This document shows positions 35,181-44,277 of a DNA stretch of 64,000 nt, piece after piece. The stretch spans positions 62,001 to 126,000 of the forward strand of contig NZ_SRPE01000009.1 in NCBI RefSeq assembly GCF_004785645.1, in the 5' to 3' direction. The DNA comes from Empedobacter tilapiae. Lineage in GTDB: Bacteria; Bacteroidota; Bacteroidia; Flavobacteriales; Weeksellaceae. The translations under genes and the position numbers were made by a program. Each line of letters begins with the position of its first letter. Position 1 is the stretch's first letter. The notes under the pieces were generated by a model. The model saw only the letters and a program-made list of their open reading frames with translations, searched no databases and was not told where the DNA came from.

Positions 35181-37109
35181 TTACTGCATTTTAGAGTTTT
35201 CTCCACTATTATTGTTGAAAACCGATTGCGAATGAATGTCATTGTTATCTTGAGAAATAATTTGACGCTTCTTTGAATTTTCTTTTACTTCTGTGGCTTT
35301 AGATTCTCGTTTACCTTTTACAAATTCTTGTAAACTTCCTGTCACATTTGTCATAAAGTTAGCCCCAACAGAAAGATTATTCAATAAGCCAACTGTTGTT
35401 GTTTTATTCTGAGAAACGGATTCAAATGAATTTCCTCCGATATTCAAATTTGAATTCATACCTACATTGGTATTCATATTCTCTTCAACAATAAAATTCA
35501 TATTCTTTGCGGTAAATGTCATTGTCTCTGGTGCTGTAATATTAATATTACTTCCTGTTGTATCTAAGTGAATTTCATTACCCGATTTATCGGTAATGAC
35601 AATGCTTTCGTCTTCTGTAAAAACAATGCGATGTCCACTTCTGGTTTGAATAGATTTTACGCTGTTATTCACTCCGCCTCCCAAGCCTACTTTTCCGTGG
35701 AACATACCGCCCATTACAAAAGGTCTGTCAGGATGATTGTGTACAAAACCTACCATTACTTGATCGCCCACTTCGGGAATTGCAACATAACCACGGTTTT
35801 GTGCCACTTGATCTGTACCACCTGCATCGGGTGACATCATTCGAATAAAGTTAGTAGTATCGTGCATTTGCCATCCAAATTTCACCTTCACTCTGCCTTG
35901 TCCTTTGGGATCAGTATTCGAAACAACGGTTGCAATTTGTGGTTCTGCTTTTGGTGTTGTAAAAAAGGGTTTAGGAAGAAATCCTGTATCCGAAGCGATC
36001 GCTTTAAAACGACCTGTGTAATGTCCCAATGTGTCAAAATCATGCTCTACGTCGGTAATCATTATTCGAGTAAAATAAGTGGTTTTGTTACTATCTTGTT
36101 TGCGCATTTCTAAGTCGGCAACACAACCTGGATATAAAAAAGGAATCGTTGTAGAACCGCTTACCGTAAAGACTTCCACTCCTTTCAAGCCTGCTTCACT
36201 TCTTTGAGAATTCACCACATCTAGATCGGTATTGGCTCTAATTGGTGCGATTTGTAAAGCTTTTGTTTTGAAGATATTTTCGGTGTTTTTGTAAGCTGTT
36301 TTGGCTAAATCGCCACGATGTTTAATTGGTGTTTCTCCTGAAGTTAATTTAGAATCTTGACTACTATTATAACCGTAAAAATCTGGTTTAGTGTGTACAG
36401 CATTCAATTCAACACTTATATCATTTACATTGCGCCCATAAACCAGCTTCAAAGTTTTGTTGGGAGGAGGTAGTTCGCCAAAATGCAACACCTCGCCATC
36501 ATAATAAAACTGCTCCCCATAAGCTGTTGCCATTCGACACAAATAATTGTAATGTGTTTCGTTGTATTGCCCACTATATAAGATATCCGAAGCATTTTTA
36601 CCTGAAACTCGAACATCAAATTTAGTCTCTCCTAAACCTTCTTTTATCAATTGAGTTGCGATAATACTCATGTTGACAGATTGATCTCCTCCAAAACTCT
36701 GTGTATGAGGTGCCCCATCTAATAAAATAGTGGGACTAAATCCTGATAAAACGATATTTCCAAGACTTGTATGTTCCTGTAAATATCCCACTTTTGTAAT
36801 CACACCAACAAAAATTCGTTCAGGACCATCTTCTATGTCTTTGTAGCGAATAACAACCGTTAAACGATTACCTAAAAATTTATTTGACGTTTCAAGCTGA
36901 TGATTCTCGTACATTCCAAAGGTATCATGATCCAATATTAACTCGAATTTATGATGCGTTTGACTGTGTTGTTCCAAAGAAAAATGTTTGTAATGCGGAA
37001 CTATTTTACCATCTATTACAAGTAATAATTTAGCTAAGCGGTTGATTCCTGATACTTGACTATCAGCAATAGATTGTGATTCATCGTAGCTGCGGAAAGG
37101 TAGTTGCAT
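35181..37109 (-). CDS. vgrG: type VI secretion system spike protein VgrG
   Basis: Trimeric spike at the tip of the T6SS tube, 642 residues. Gp27-like part first (KFELILDHDTFGMYENHQLETS, FVGVITKVGYLQEHTSLGNIVLSGFSPTILLDG, YNYLCRMATAYGEQFYYDG). The gp5 OB-fold follows at about 385-470 (DPKGQGRVKVKFGW, FIRMMSPDAGG, RGYVAIPEVGDQVMVGF, RPFVMGGMFHG), then a beta-helix of Gly/Asn-rich repeats from about 490 to 590 and a polar, probably disordered tail. No toxin domain is fused, so cargo should be non-covalent. None of the other T6SS genes (sheath, tube, baseplate, ClpV) is in the window, making this an orphan vgrG island. Confidence 0.93.
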   Translation of the reverse strand: MQLPFRSYDESQSIADSQVSGINRLAKLLLVIDGKIVPHYKHFSLEQHSQTHHKFELILDHDTFGMYENHQLETSNKFLGNRLTVVIRYKDIEDGPERIFVGVITKVGYLQEHTSLGNIVLSGFSPTILLDGAPHTQSFGGDQSVNMSIIATQLIKEGLGETKFDVRVSGKNASDILYSGQYNETHYNYLCRMATAYGEQFYYDGEVLHFGELPPPNKTLKLVYGRNVNDISVELNAVHTKPDFYGYNSSQDSKLTSGETPIKHRGDLAKTAYKNTENIFKTKALQIAPIRANTDLDVVNSQRSEAGLKGVEVFTVSGSTTIPFLYPGCVADLEMRKQDSNKTTYFTRIMITDVEHDFDTLGHYTGRFKAIASDTGFLPKPFFTTPKAEPQIATVVSNTDPKGQGRVKVKFGWQMHDTTNFIRMMSPDAGGTDQVAQNRGYVAIPEVGDQVMVGFVHNHPDRPFVMGGMFHGKVGLGGGVNNSVKSIQTRSGHRIVFTEDESIVITDKSGNEIHLDTTGSNINITAPETMTFTAKNMNFIVEENMNTNVGMNSNLNIGGNSFESVSQNKTTTVGLLNNLSVGANFMTNVTGSLQEFVKGKRESKATEVKENSKKRQIISQDNNDIHSQSVFNNNSGENSKMQ

Positions 37110-37171
37110 AGGTAAGCAGTTAGTTTTTAATAAGATATTAAAAACTAAAGTAATGTAAAATAATTACATAA

Positions 37172-37203
37172 AAAAGGTTCGAGAATTAATTCTTGAACCT
37201 TTT
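37172..37203 (-). terminator. intrinsic terminator upstream of vgrG
   Basis: Near-perfect 16-bp inverted repeat (AAAAGGTTCGAGAATT and complement) followed by a T run on the minus strand, 62 nt ahead of the vgrG start. It would insulate vgrG from readthrough and suggests that a gene once lay upstream, or that the repeats there carry transcription. Confidence 0.7.
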
Positions 37204-37240
37204 AATTTCTTCTGAACATAAAATAGAGGTTTTGTAAACC

Positions 37241-37340
37241 TGTGCGGCTTTTTGTTTAAACCTAGCTAAGTTTCGGTCAAAAGCTGCGCGGCTTTCTGCT
37301 TAAACCTGCTTACCTTTTACCCAAAACCTGCGCAGGTTTT
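37241..37340. repeat. GC-richer intergenic repeats and 18-bp palindrome
   Basis: GTGCGGCTTTTTGTTTAAAC at 37242 recurs diverged as GCGCGGCTTTCTGCTTAAAC at 37286 (period 44). A perfect palindrome AAAACCTGCGCAGGTTTT follows at 37323-37340. No coding frame covers them. They resemble the dispersed palindromic repeats of flavobacterial intergenic DNA. Confidence 0.7.
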
Positions 37341-37350
37341 ATTTGATTAT

Positions 37351-37407
37351 TACCTAGGTTTGTAAACACTTTTAATTACCTTTAAGTATATTAATACCAA
37401 AAGCCTC
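37351..37407. repeat. diverged direct repeat, copy A (partner at 37770)
   Basis: A 57-base stretch aligning without gaps to 37770-37826 with 12 mismatches (about 79 percent). The shared core is CTTTAAGTATATTAAT versus CTTTAAGTGTATTAAT. The two copies bracket the 110-bp tandem array. Confidence 0.75.
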
Positions 37408-37440
37408 GTAGTCACGAAACTTTTGGTTGTATAAAATGAT

Positions 37441-37764
37441 AGTAAGTTTGTCATTCTGACAAAGGAAGAATCTTTTAAAACCACCTTATTAAGATTCATC
37501 ATTCCGTTTTGCTACATTCTGAATGACACCTATTTATTAATAGAAATAATAGCAAGTTTGTCATTCTGACGAAGGAAGAATCTTTTAAAATCACCTTATT
37601 AAGATTCATCATTCCACTTTGCTACATTCTGAATGACACCTATTTGTTAATAGAAATTATAGCAATTTTGTCATTCTGACGAAGGAAGAATCTTTTAAAA
37701 TCACCTTATTAAGATTCATCATTCCACTTTGCTACATTCTGAATGACAACTATTTATTAAATAA
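37441..37764. repeat. three tandem 110-bp repeats with internal inverted repeat
   Basis: Units start at 37441, 37551 and 37661 with an exact period of 110; the third is truncated at about 37764. Copies 2 and 3 differ at only a few bases, copy 1 at a few more. Each unit contains an imperfect inverted repeat between TGTCATTCTGACGAAGG and its distant complement in CTACATTCTGAATGACA, with AGGAAGAATCTT pairing against AAGATTCATCATTCC. This is a REP-like palindromic element seen widely in Bacteroidota. No ORF spans the array. Confidence 0.88.
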
Positions 37765-37769
37765 GTTAC

Positions 37770-37826
37770 TACTTAGATTTACAAACACAGCTAATTATCT
37801 TTAAGTGTATTAATGACAAAAACCTC
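37770..37826. repeat. diverged direct repeat, copy B (partner at 37351)
   Basis: Second copy of the 57-base direct repeat. Its right end runs into the terminator hairpin of icmF, so copy A may be a decayed duplicate of the icmF 3' flank. Confidence 0.72.
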
Positions 37827-37841
37827 CCGAATGGGAGGTTT
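37820..37841 (-). terminator. intrinsic terminator of icmF
   Basis: Stem AAACCTCCC / GGGAGGTTT with GAAT loop and T run on the minus strand, 35 nt past the stop. Confidence 0.88.
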
Positions 37842-37875
37842 CTTATATCTAAATTTTAAAGTCTTAATACTAAAA

Positions 37876-40800
37876 CTACATGTTACGTCTGTACTGCCCA
37901 CCCACTTTAAATAAAGCGTCGGTTATCTGTCCAAGTGAACAAACCTTAGTAGCATCCATTAAAGCTTCGAAGATGTTTTGGTTCTGAATTGCTACATCTT
38001 GAATGTGTGTAAGCTGAACTTTCTCTTCTTCTGCCTTTGCATTATGCAAGTTTTCTTTCGTTCTAATCTGGAATTGTTTCTCTTCTTCCGTTGCACGAAT
38101 AACCTCTGCCGGAACAACTGTCTTCGATCCAGTAGAACTTAAGAACGTATTAACACCAATAATAGGGAACTCTCCGTTGTGCTTTAACGTCTCGTAATAC
38201 AACGATTCTTCCTGTATTTTAGATCGTTGGTACATTGTTTCCATTGCACCTAACACGCCTCCACGCTCTGTAATACGGTCAAACTCTGCTAACACTGCCT
38301 CTTCAACCAAGTCAGTCAACTCCTCGATAATGAACGAACCTTGTATCGGGTTCTCATTTTTCGCAAGTCCTAACTCTTTATTAATAATCAACTGAATAGC
38401 CATTGCTCTGCGCACCGACTCTTCCGTAGGTGTTGTAATTGCTTCGTCATACGCGTTGGTATGTAGCGAATTACAGTTATCGTAGATTGCATACAACGCT
38501 TGTAATGTTGTACGAATATCGTTGAAATCGATCTCTTGTGCGTGTAAAGAACGACCAGATGTTTGGATGTGATACTTCAACATTTGGGCACGTTCGTTTG
38601 CTCCGTACTTTTGTTTCAAGGCTTTTGCCCAGATACGACGAGCCACACGACCTATTACAGAGTACTCTGGATCGATACCGTTTGAGAAGAAGAACGACAA
38701 GTTTGGACCAAAAGCATTGATGTCCATACCGCGCGACAAGTAATATTCTACATACGTAAAGCCGTTTGCTAACGTAAATGCTAACTGCGTTACAGGGTTT
38801 GCTCCCGCTTCGGCAATGTGATACCCAGAAATAGACACCGAGTAGAAGTTGCGCACGTTTTCTTTAATAAAGTATTCTTGCACGTCACCCATAAGGCGTA
38901 ACGCGAACTCTGTAGAGAAGATACATGTATTTTGCGCTTGATCTTCTTTCAAGATATCAGCCTGAACCGTACCGCGAACTTGTGCTAAAGTATTCTTTTT
39001 AATGTCGGCATACACATCGGCAGGCAGTACCTGATCTCCAGTTACACCTAATAACATCAATCCTAATCCGTCGTTTCCTTCTGGTAAATCGCCGTTATAT
39101 CGTGGTCTTTCTAAGCCTTTGTCTTCGTAAATCGCTTTGATTTTCGTTTCAACTTCCGCTTCTAATTCATTCTCTTTTATGTACTTTTCACAGTTTTGAT
39201 CGATAGCCGCATTCATAAAGAATCCTAACAACATAGGTGCAGGTCCGTTAATCGTCATCGAAACCGACGTCATTGCGTGTGATAAATCGAAGCCTGAATA
39301 TAGTTTTTTCGCATCGTCTAAACAACAAATCGAAACCCCTGCATTACCAATTTTACCGTAGATATCTGGTCGATGCCCCGGATCGTTACCATATAAAGTT
39401 ACCGAGTCGAAAGCTGTTGACAAACGTTTAGCAGGCATTCCTTTTGATACATAATGGAAACGACGATTGGTACGTTCTGGTCCACCTTCGCCGGCAAACA
39501 TACGTGTTGGATCCTCTCCTTCGCGCTTAAATGGGTACAATCCCGACGTAAAAGGGAACTCGCCCGGTACGTTTTCTTGCAACACCCAACGTAAAACATC
39601 GCCCCAAGCTTCGTACTTTGGTAACGCTACTTTAGGTATTTGTAAGTGTGATAAAGACTCGGAATGCGTTTGAATTTTGATTTCTTTATCGCGTACTTTG
39701 AACGAATAAACAGGATTTTTGTACTTGTTCACCTTGTCGTCCCAAGTTGTGATTACTTCCCAGTTGTAAGGATCTAAGTTACGTTTTAACTTATCGAACT
39801 CTGCTAATAATATCTTAGAAAGCTCTTCGTTTTCTGTTCCTGTAACTTCAATTCCGTGCTGTGTTAACACTGGTAGTTTACCCGAAATAGTTTCGATTGT
39901 TTTAAACATTCCGTACAATTTCTGCGCAACATCCTTTTGTGCAAGCGCTTTGTTGTCGTATCCGCGATTGTTTTCTGCAATCTCAGAAAGGTAACGCGTG
40001 CGAGAAGGCGGAATAACGAAAATCTTCTCTGACATCTCTTTTGTGATTTCGAAAGACGAAGCTAAGTCTGCTCCTGTTTTCTCTACCACTTTATCGATGA
40101 TTGATTTGTACAATTGATTAGTCCCCGGATCGTTAAATTGCGAAGCAATCGTACCGAATACCGGCATCTCATCTGGGTTAACGTCCCATAAATTATGGTT
40201 ACGTTGATATTGTTTTTTCACATCGCGCAAAGCATCTAATGCGCCACGTTTATCGAATTTGTTGATTGCAACGATATCAGCAAAGTCTAACATATCGATT
40301 TTTTCTAACTGTGTTGCAGCACCAAACTCAGGTGTCATGATGTATAATGACGCGTCTGAATGGTCTAAAATCTCGGTATCTGACTGACCAATACCTGATG
40401 TTTCAAGGATAATTAGGTCATATTTTGCAGCTTTCAACACCTGAATTGCCTCTTCTACATAGCGAGACAACGCCAAGTTTGACTGACGAGTTGCCAATGA
40501 ACGCATGTAAACACGAGGATTATTGATCGAGTTCATACGGATACGGTCACCCAATAAAGCTCCGCCCGTCTTCTTCTTCGATGGATCTACAGACACTAAA
40601 GCAATCGATTTCTCAGGGAAATCAATCAAGAAGCGGCGCACGATTTCATCAACCATCGACGACTTTCCTGCTCCTCCTGTTCCTGTAATTCCTAAAACCG
40701 GTGCTGATTTATCTTCAACTTTAGCAAAGTCGAAAACCTTTAAGAAGTCTTCTTCACGGTTTTCTGCCAAAGAGATTAATCGAGAAATAGTGGTGATATC

Positions 40801-41337
40801 TTTGTCTTGCAACGATTGATAAACGTCTTTCCCAGCAGGAAGCTCTAAATCCATCGTTGGGAAATCGGCTTTCGCTACCATATCGTTGATCATTCCTTGC
40901 AGTCCCAATTCACGACCATCGTCTGGCGAATAGATACGCGTGATACCATAATCCATTAAATCCTTGATCTCTGTTGGAAGGATTACTCCTCCGCCTCCGC
41001 CTACAATCTTTATATGACCTGCGCCTTTTTCTTGCAACAAGTCGTACATATATTTAAAGTATTCGTTGTGTCCTCCTTGATATGATGTCATCGCAATTGC
41101 GTTCGCATCTTCCTGAATTGCTGTATTTACAACATCCTCGACCGACTTATCATGACCTAAGTGAATTACCTCACAACCCGTTGATTGTATAATTCGACGC
41201 ATGATGTTAATCGCCGCATCGTGCCCATCAAACAAAGCAGCAGCAGTTACAATGCGTACTTTGTTTTGTGGTTGATATGCTTCTTGTATAGGATGTACAA
41301 ACTTTTCTTTCTTTTCTTCTTGAGTAATTTGTGACAT
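37876..41337 (-). CDS. icmF: fused isobutyryl-CoA mutase/G-protein chaperone
   Basis: Adenosylcobalamin-dependent acyl-CoA mutase fused to its own chaperone GTPase, 1153 residues. Order: B12-binding domain (about 25-160) with DGHDAA, His39 being the lower cobalt ligand; MeaB-like G3E GTPase (about 210-420) with P-loop GTGGAGKS at 219-226 and NKFDKRG; then the large mutase barrel and its N-terminal linker. [48 protein letters not shown] is the IcmF form of the active-site region, unlike methylmalonyl-CoA mutase. It interconverts isobutyryl- and butyryl-CoA (possibly also pivalyl-type substrates). G+C is visibly above neighbouring genes. Divergent from a MerR/B12-type regulator. No cobalamin riboswitch was seen in the 184-bp gap. 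Confidence 0.92.
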   Translation of the reverse strand: MSQITQEEKKEKFVHPIQEAYQPQNKVRIVTAAALFDGHDAAINIMRRIIQSTGCEVIHLGHDKSVEDVVNTAIQEDANAIAMTSYQGGHNEYFKYMYDLLQEKGAGHIKIVGGGGGVILPTEIKDLMDYGITRIYSPDDGRELGLQGMINDMVAKADFPTMDLELPAGKDVYQSLQDKDITTISRLISLAENREEDFLKVFDFAKVEDKSAPVLGITGTGGAGKSSMVDEIVRRFLIDFPEKSIALVSVDPSKKKTGGALLGDRIRMNSINNPRVYMRSLATRQSNLALSRYVEEAIQVLKAAKYDLIILETSGIGQSDTEILDHSDASLYIMTPEFGAATQLEKIDMLDFADIVAINKFDKRGALDALRDVKKQYQRNHNLWDVNPDEMPVFGTIASQFNDPGTNQLYKSIIDKVVEKTGADLASSFEITKEMSEKIFVIPPSRTRYLSEIAENNRGYDNKALAQKDVAQKLYGMFKTIETISGKLPVLTQHGIEVTGTENEELSKILLAEFDKLKRNLDPYNWEVITTWDDKVNKYKNPVYSFKVRDKEIKIQTHSESLSHLQIPKVALPKYEAWGDVLRWVLQENVPGEFPFTSGLYPFKREGEDPTRMFAGEGGPERTNRRFHYVSKGMPAKRLSTAFDSVTLYGNDPGHRPDIYGKIGNAGVSICCLDDAKKLYSGFDLSHAMTSVSMTINGPAPMLLGFFMNAAIDQNCEKYIKENELEAEVETKIKAIYEDKGLERPRYNGDLPEGNDGLGLMLLGVTGDQVLPADVYADIKKNTLAQVRGTVQADILKEDQAQNTCIFSTEFALRLMGDVQEYFIKENVRNFYSVSISGYHIAEAGANPVTQLAFTLANGFTYVEYYLSRGMDINAFGPNLSFFFSNGIDPEYSVIGRVARRIWAKALKQKYGANERAQMLKYHIQTSGRSLHAQEIDFNDIRTTLQALYAIYDNCNSLHTNAYDEAITTPTEESVRRAMAIQLIINKELGLAKNENPIQGSFIIEELTDLVEEAVLAEFDRITERGGVLGAMETMYQRSKIQEESLYYETLKHNGEFPIIGVNTFLSSTGSKTVVPAEVIRATEEEKQFQIRTKENLHNAKAEEEKVQLTHIQDVAIQNQNIFEALMDATKVCSLGQITDALFKVGGQYRRNM

Positions 41338-41521
41338 TATATTTGTGATTTTGATATTTAATGACTCTTGCTAAGATAATATATTTTTAAACTAAAATTC
41401 AATCACCAAATTATCATATTAAATAAAATACCATCTATTTACTAATAACTCATTAAAGTTTCTTTTAATTTAATTACAATAATTCATTAACTTTAGGATT
41501 AACTTTACAAAACTCTGTTAC

Positions 41522-42424
41522 ATGAATACTTATACATTGAAAAACCTTTCAGAATTTTCAGAATTAGATGAACAAATGATTATTTTATGGAACAAAAAGT
41601 ACAAGATATTTTACGAAGAAAAGATTGATAACAAATCTTTATTTAATGCAAAAAATCTTAAAAAATTAATCTTAGTATCATTTCTTATAGAAGCAAATAA
41701 ACGACATACTGTTGAGAGTTTAAGTCCTAAACAATTGGTAGAATTACAAGTTTTAGCTGAGTTTGAGACACAAAATTACATTAATAAAAACAAAGATTAT
41801 CAAATACTTATACAACTATTGATTTGCTCATGTTTTTCTTATGATGCAAAATCTTTTGATTCTATTCTTTCTGTTTGTTTTAATAAAATAGGGATTGAGA
41901 AATGTTGTATAGAAGTTGTTTTTCCTTTTTTGAGCAAGATGTCTGTTATTCTAGAAAAATATACTATTCAAGAGTCTGTAATCTCTTTTTCGACAAATTT
42001 AATCCGAAAGCATCTTTTTTACTTAATAAAATCTATTCCATATGGTGAAAACTGTAAACGAAAATGGTTGTTATTCTTACCAGAAAATGAAACACATGAT
42101 TTAGAACTTCTTTATTCTTATCTATTTCTAAAAATGAATAATGAAAAAAGCATTTACTTAGGTGAAAACCAAAGTTTAAAATCTGTTACTGAGTGTCTAG
42201 AAAATGTATCTATCACTCATACTGTTATTTATATAAGTAAAGGCTTTGACTGTACAAGCGTTTCTAACTATCTTATTTTATTAAAAAAATTGAATCCAAC
42301 AATGACAATTTTTGTCACAAGTTATAATCCTTTGAAGGATAAAATTACTGAAGATATTGAATACATTAATATAAACAATCCTCAAACATTTAATACTTAT
42401 TTACAAAAAATCATTTCAATGTAG
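41522..42424 (+). CDS. divergent MerR-like regulator with B12-binding-type domain
   Basis: A 300-residue protein with the architecture of CarH/LitR regulators. A MerR-like N-terminus (TLKNLSEFSELDEQMIILWNKKYKIF; the usual HTIRxWExRY is degraded) is followed by a helical cobalamin-binding-like domain (about 95-175), then a Rossmann B12-binding-like domain (KWLLFLPENETHDLELLYSYLF, YLGENQSLKSVTE). In flavobacterial homologues the helical part carries a Trp and a Glu-His pair for cobalamin. Here the aligned positions read ILEK and FSTNLIRK, so those ligands seem absent. DNA-binding regulator is likely; cobalamin or light sensing is doubtful. Divergent from icmF, which it may regulate. Confidence 0.65.
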   Translation: MNTYTLKNLSEFSELDEQMIILWNKKYKIFYEEKIDNKSLFNAKNLKKLILVSFLIEANKRHTVESLSPKQLVELQVLAEFETQNYINKNKDYQILIQLLICSCFSYDAKSFDSILSVCFNKIGIEKCCIEVVFPFLSKMSVILEKYTIQESVISFSTNLIRKHLFYLIKSIPYGENCKRKWLLFLPENETHDLELLYSYLFLKMNNEKSIYLGENQSLKSVTECLENVSITHTVIYISKGFDCTSVSNYLILLKKLNPTMTIFVTSYNPLKDKITEDIEYININNPQTFNTYLQKIISM

Positions 42425-42425
42425 A

Positions 42426-43094
42426 TTATACTTTCCAATCAATTTCTTTCAAATTTTTACTCTTCAAAAATGAATTTGTTTTAGAGAAAGGTTTACTACC
42501 AAAAAAACCTCTATGAGCTGCGAATGGAGAAGGATGAGCAGATTCTATAACAAAATGTTTTGAACGATTTATTTTTGCTCCTTTTTTCTGCGCATAAGCT
42601 CCCCATAAAATAAAAACAAGGTTCTCTTTTTGATTAGAAAGCGCTTCTATAACTGCATCTGTAAATTCTTCCCAGCCTTTATTCTGATGTGATCCTGCGT
42701 TAGAAGCTTCTACTGTTAAAGTAGCATTTAACATCAAAACGCCTTGTTTTGCCCAAGGCTCGAGATTACCTGAAGTAGAAATTTCTATTCCTAAATCTTC
42801 ATTTAATTCTTTATAAATATTACGTAAACTTGGAGGTAATTTCATTCCATCGGCAACCGAAAAAGATAATCCATTCGCCTGTCCTACTCCATGATAAGGA
42901 TCTTGACCAATTAAAACAATTTTTACATCATCAAAAGATGTATTATCAAAAGCAGAAAATATTTTGGATGCTGGAGGATAAATTGTTTTTGTTTTGTACT
43001 CATTTCGTACAAAATCAGTCAAGGTTTTAAAATAATCTTTTTCAAATTCATTTTTCAAAACTTCTTTCCAAGAAGTATCTAATTTCACATCCAT
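42426..43094 (-). CDS. ung: uracil-DNA glycosylase, family 1
   Basis: Removes uracil from DNA in base-excision repair. The 222-residue product has all key motifs: GQDPYHG with catalytic Asp65, GLSFSV for uracil contact, LLMLNATLTVE-like segment (VLMLNATLTVEA), LVFILWGAYAQKKG and the DNA-intercalation loop HPSPFAAHRGFFG with His187. Length is normal. It converges on the regulator gene with a single-base gap between stops and is divergent from the lipoprotein at 43141. Confidence 0.96.
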   Translation of the reverse strand: MDVKLDTSWKEVLKNEFEKDYFKTLTDFVRNEYKTKTIYPPASKIFSAFDNTSFDDVKIVLIGQDPYHGVGQANGLSFSVADGMKLPPSLRNIYKELNEDLGIEISTSGNLEPWAKQGVLMLNATLTVEASNAGSHQNKGWEEFTDAVIEALSNQKENLVFILWGAYAQKKGAKINRSKHFVIESAHPSPFAAHRGFFGSKPFSKTNSFLKSKNLKEIDWKV

Positions 43095-43140
43095 TTTTTA
43101 TCAAAAATAGTTATATTTATTGTAGATTAAAAATACTTTT

Positions 43141-44211
43141 ATGAAAAAAATATTACTATTGTTACCACTTCTAATCCTTATGATAAGTTGTGAAAATCAA
43201 AATGAATTAGATGAAGAATCTATTAATCAAAAAACAAATACAAATTTAAGAACTAATAATATAGATAACAACTTATTATGGAATGATAATGGTATTACAA
43301 AACGTTCCTACATACATGTTAATCATTTAAATATGTTAACTCATGAAAAGCCACTACAACAACTTAGTGATTTATCAGAAGGAGATAATTTGGGAATGCC
43401 TACACATATTTGGCCTTTCAAATATGAGTGCTCTAATGGGAATTATATTTCTTCTTTAAATGAAAGTTCTCCATCATTTATTCTTATAACTGAAGGATAC
43501 GACAATATTAATTATGGTAAATATCCTGGTTTTGATATATGGGTACAAGGAGGATGGAGTCAAAATCCTATTGATTTTAAAATTTTTAATAATGCTAAAG
43601 CATTAGGAAATAAAAATCAACTTAGAGAAGTAGGTTTAGTATTCTCTCATTGGCCAAACAATGAAAAAAAAGGAAATCATTCATTTAAAGAACAATTTTA
43701 TTTAGGAAATTTCAATTCTGTTTTTACATCTTTTAAAGTGAAGTTAGACGATTACTACCCTAAATCAAATATAGAAATTAGGCCAACTTATATTACAGCT
43801 GACTTCAGATTTACTTATTATAATTCAGAAGGAGTAGCAGTTAGAAGTGATGTAATTGGAGTTTTATTCTCAAATCCTTATAACTATGATTTTTATAAGA
43901 ATCCTAATGATGTCAATCATGATAAAATATTTTGGAAAGATTTCGATTCAGTAATAGATAATGTACCTTTAAAAAGAATATTATTAGATGGCAAAATGTT
44001 AAACATTAACTTACCCAATAACTCTATTGTTTCATCTATTTTTAACAATGTTAATTTTGATTATATGCCACTTATTAAAAAATTTTTACCATCCCCTCCA
44101 AATGGTTTAACATACAATGATGCAGTTATTATTGGGTTTGATATTTACTCTTCTACAAGAGATGGAGATGTTACTTTCAGTATTAAAGATATTAGATTGT
44201 TAGGAAATTAG
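43141..44211 (+). CDS. lipoprotein of unknown function
   Basis: A 356-residue protein with lipoprotein signal (LILMISCENQ, Cys about 18). Acidic and Asn-rich residues follow the Cys (ENQNELDEE), as in surface-exported Bacteroidota lipoproteins. The rest is beta-rich with aromatic residues (FDIWVQGGWSQNPIDFKIF, VGLVFSHWPNN) and ends DGDVTFSIKDIRLLGN. This resembles a carbohydrate-binding-type beta-sandwich, but I do not recognise a family. Single gene between ung and mutS2. Function cannot be assigned. Confidence 0.65.
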   Translation: MKKILLLLPLLILMISCENQNELDEESINQKTNTNLRTNNIDNNLLWNDNGITKRSYIHVNHLNMLTHEKPLQQLSDLSEGDNLGMPTHIWPFKYECSNGNYISSLNESSPSFILITEGYDNINYGKYPGFDIWVQGGWSQNPIDFKIFNNAKALGNKNQLREVGLVFSHWPNNEKKGNHSFKEQFYLGNFNSVFTSFKVKLDDYYPKSNIEIRPTYITADFRFTYYNSEGVAVRSDVIGVLFSNPYNYDFYKNPNDVNHDKIFWKDFDSVIDNVPLKRILLDGKMLNINLPNNSIVSSIFNNVNFDYMPLIKKFLPSPPNGLTYNDAVIIGFDIYSSTRDGDVTFSIKDIRLLGN

Positions 44212-44277
44212 TTTTATTAATATACTTTTACAATTAGAATTATCAAAACTATATTTAATATTTTTTTTGTAAAAAAA

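Noticed and set aside
37441-37764. Three evenly spaced repeats considered as a CRISPR array
   Set aside because: The whole 110-bp unit is repeated, including the stretch that would be spacer, and no cas gene is near. It is a tandem duplication of a palindromic element.
41338-41521. Search for a cobalamin riboswitch upstream of icmF
   Set aside because: The gap is short and AT-rich, with none of the conserved B12-box sequence; icmF uses rather than makes or imports B12.
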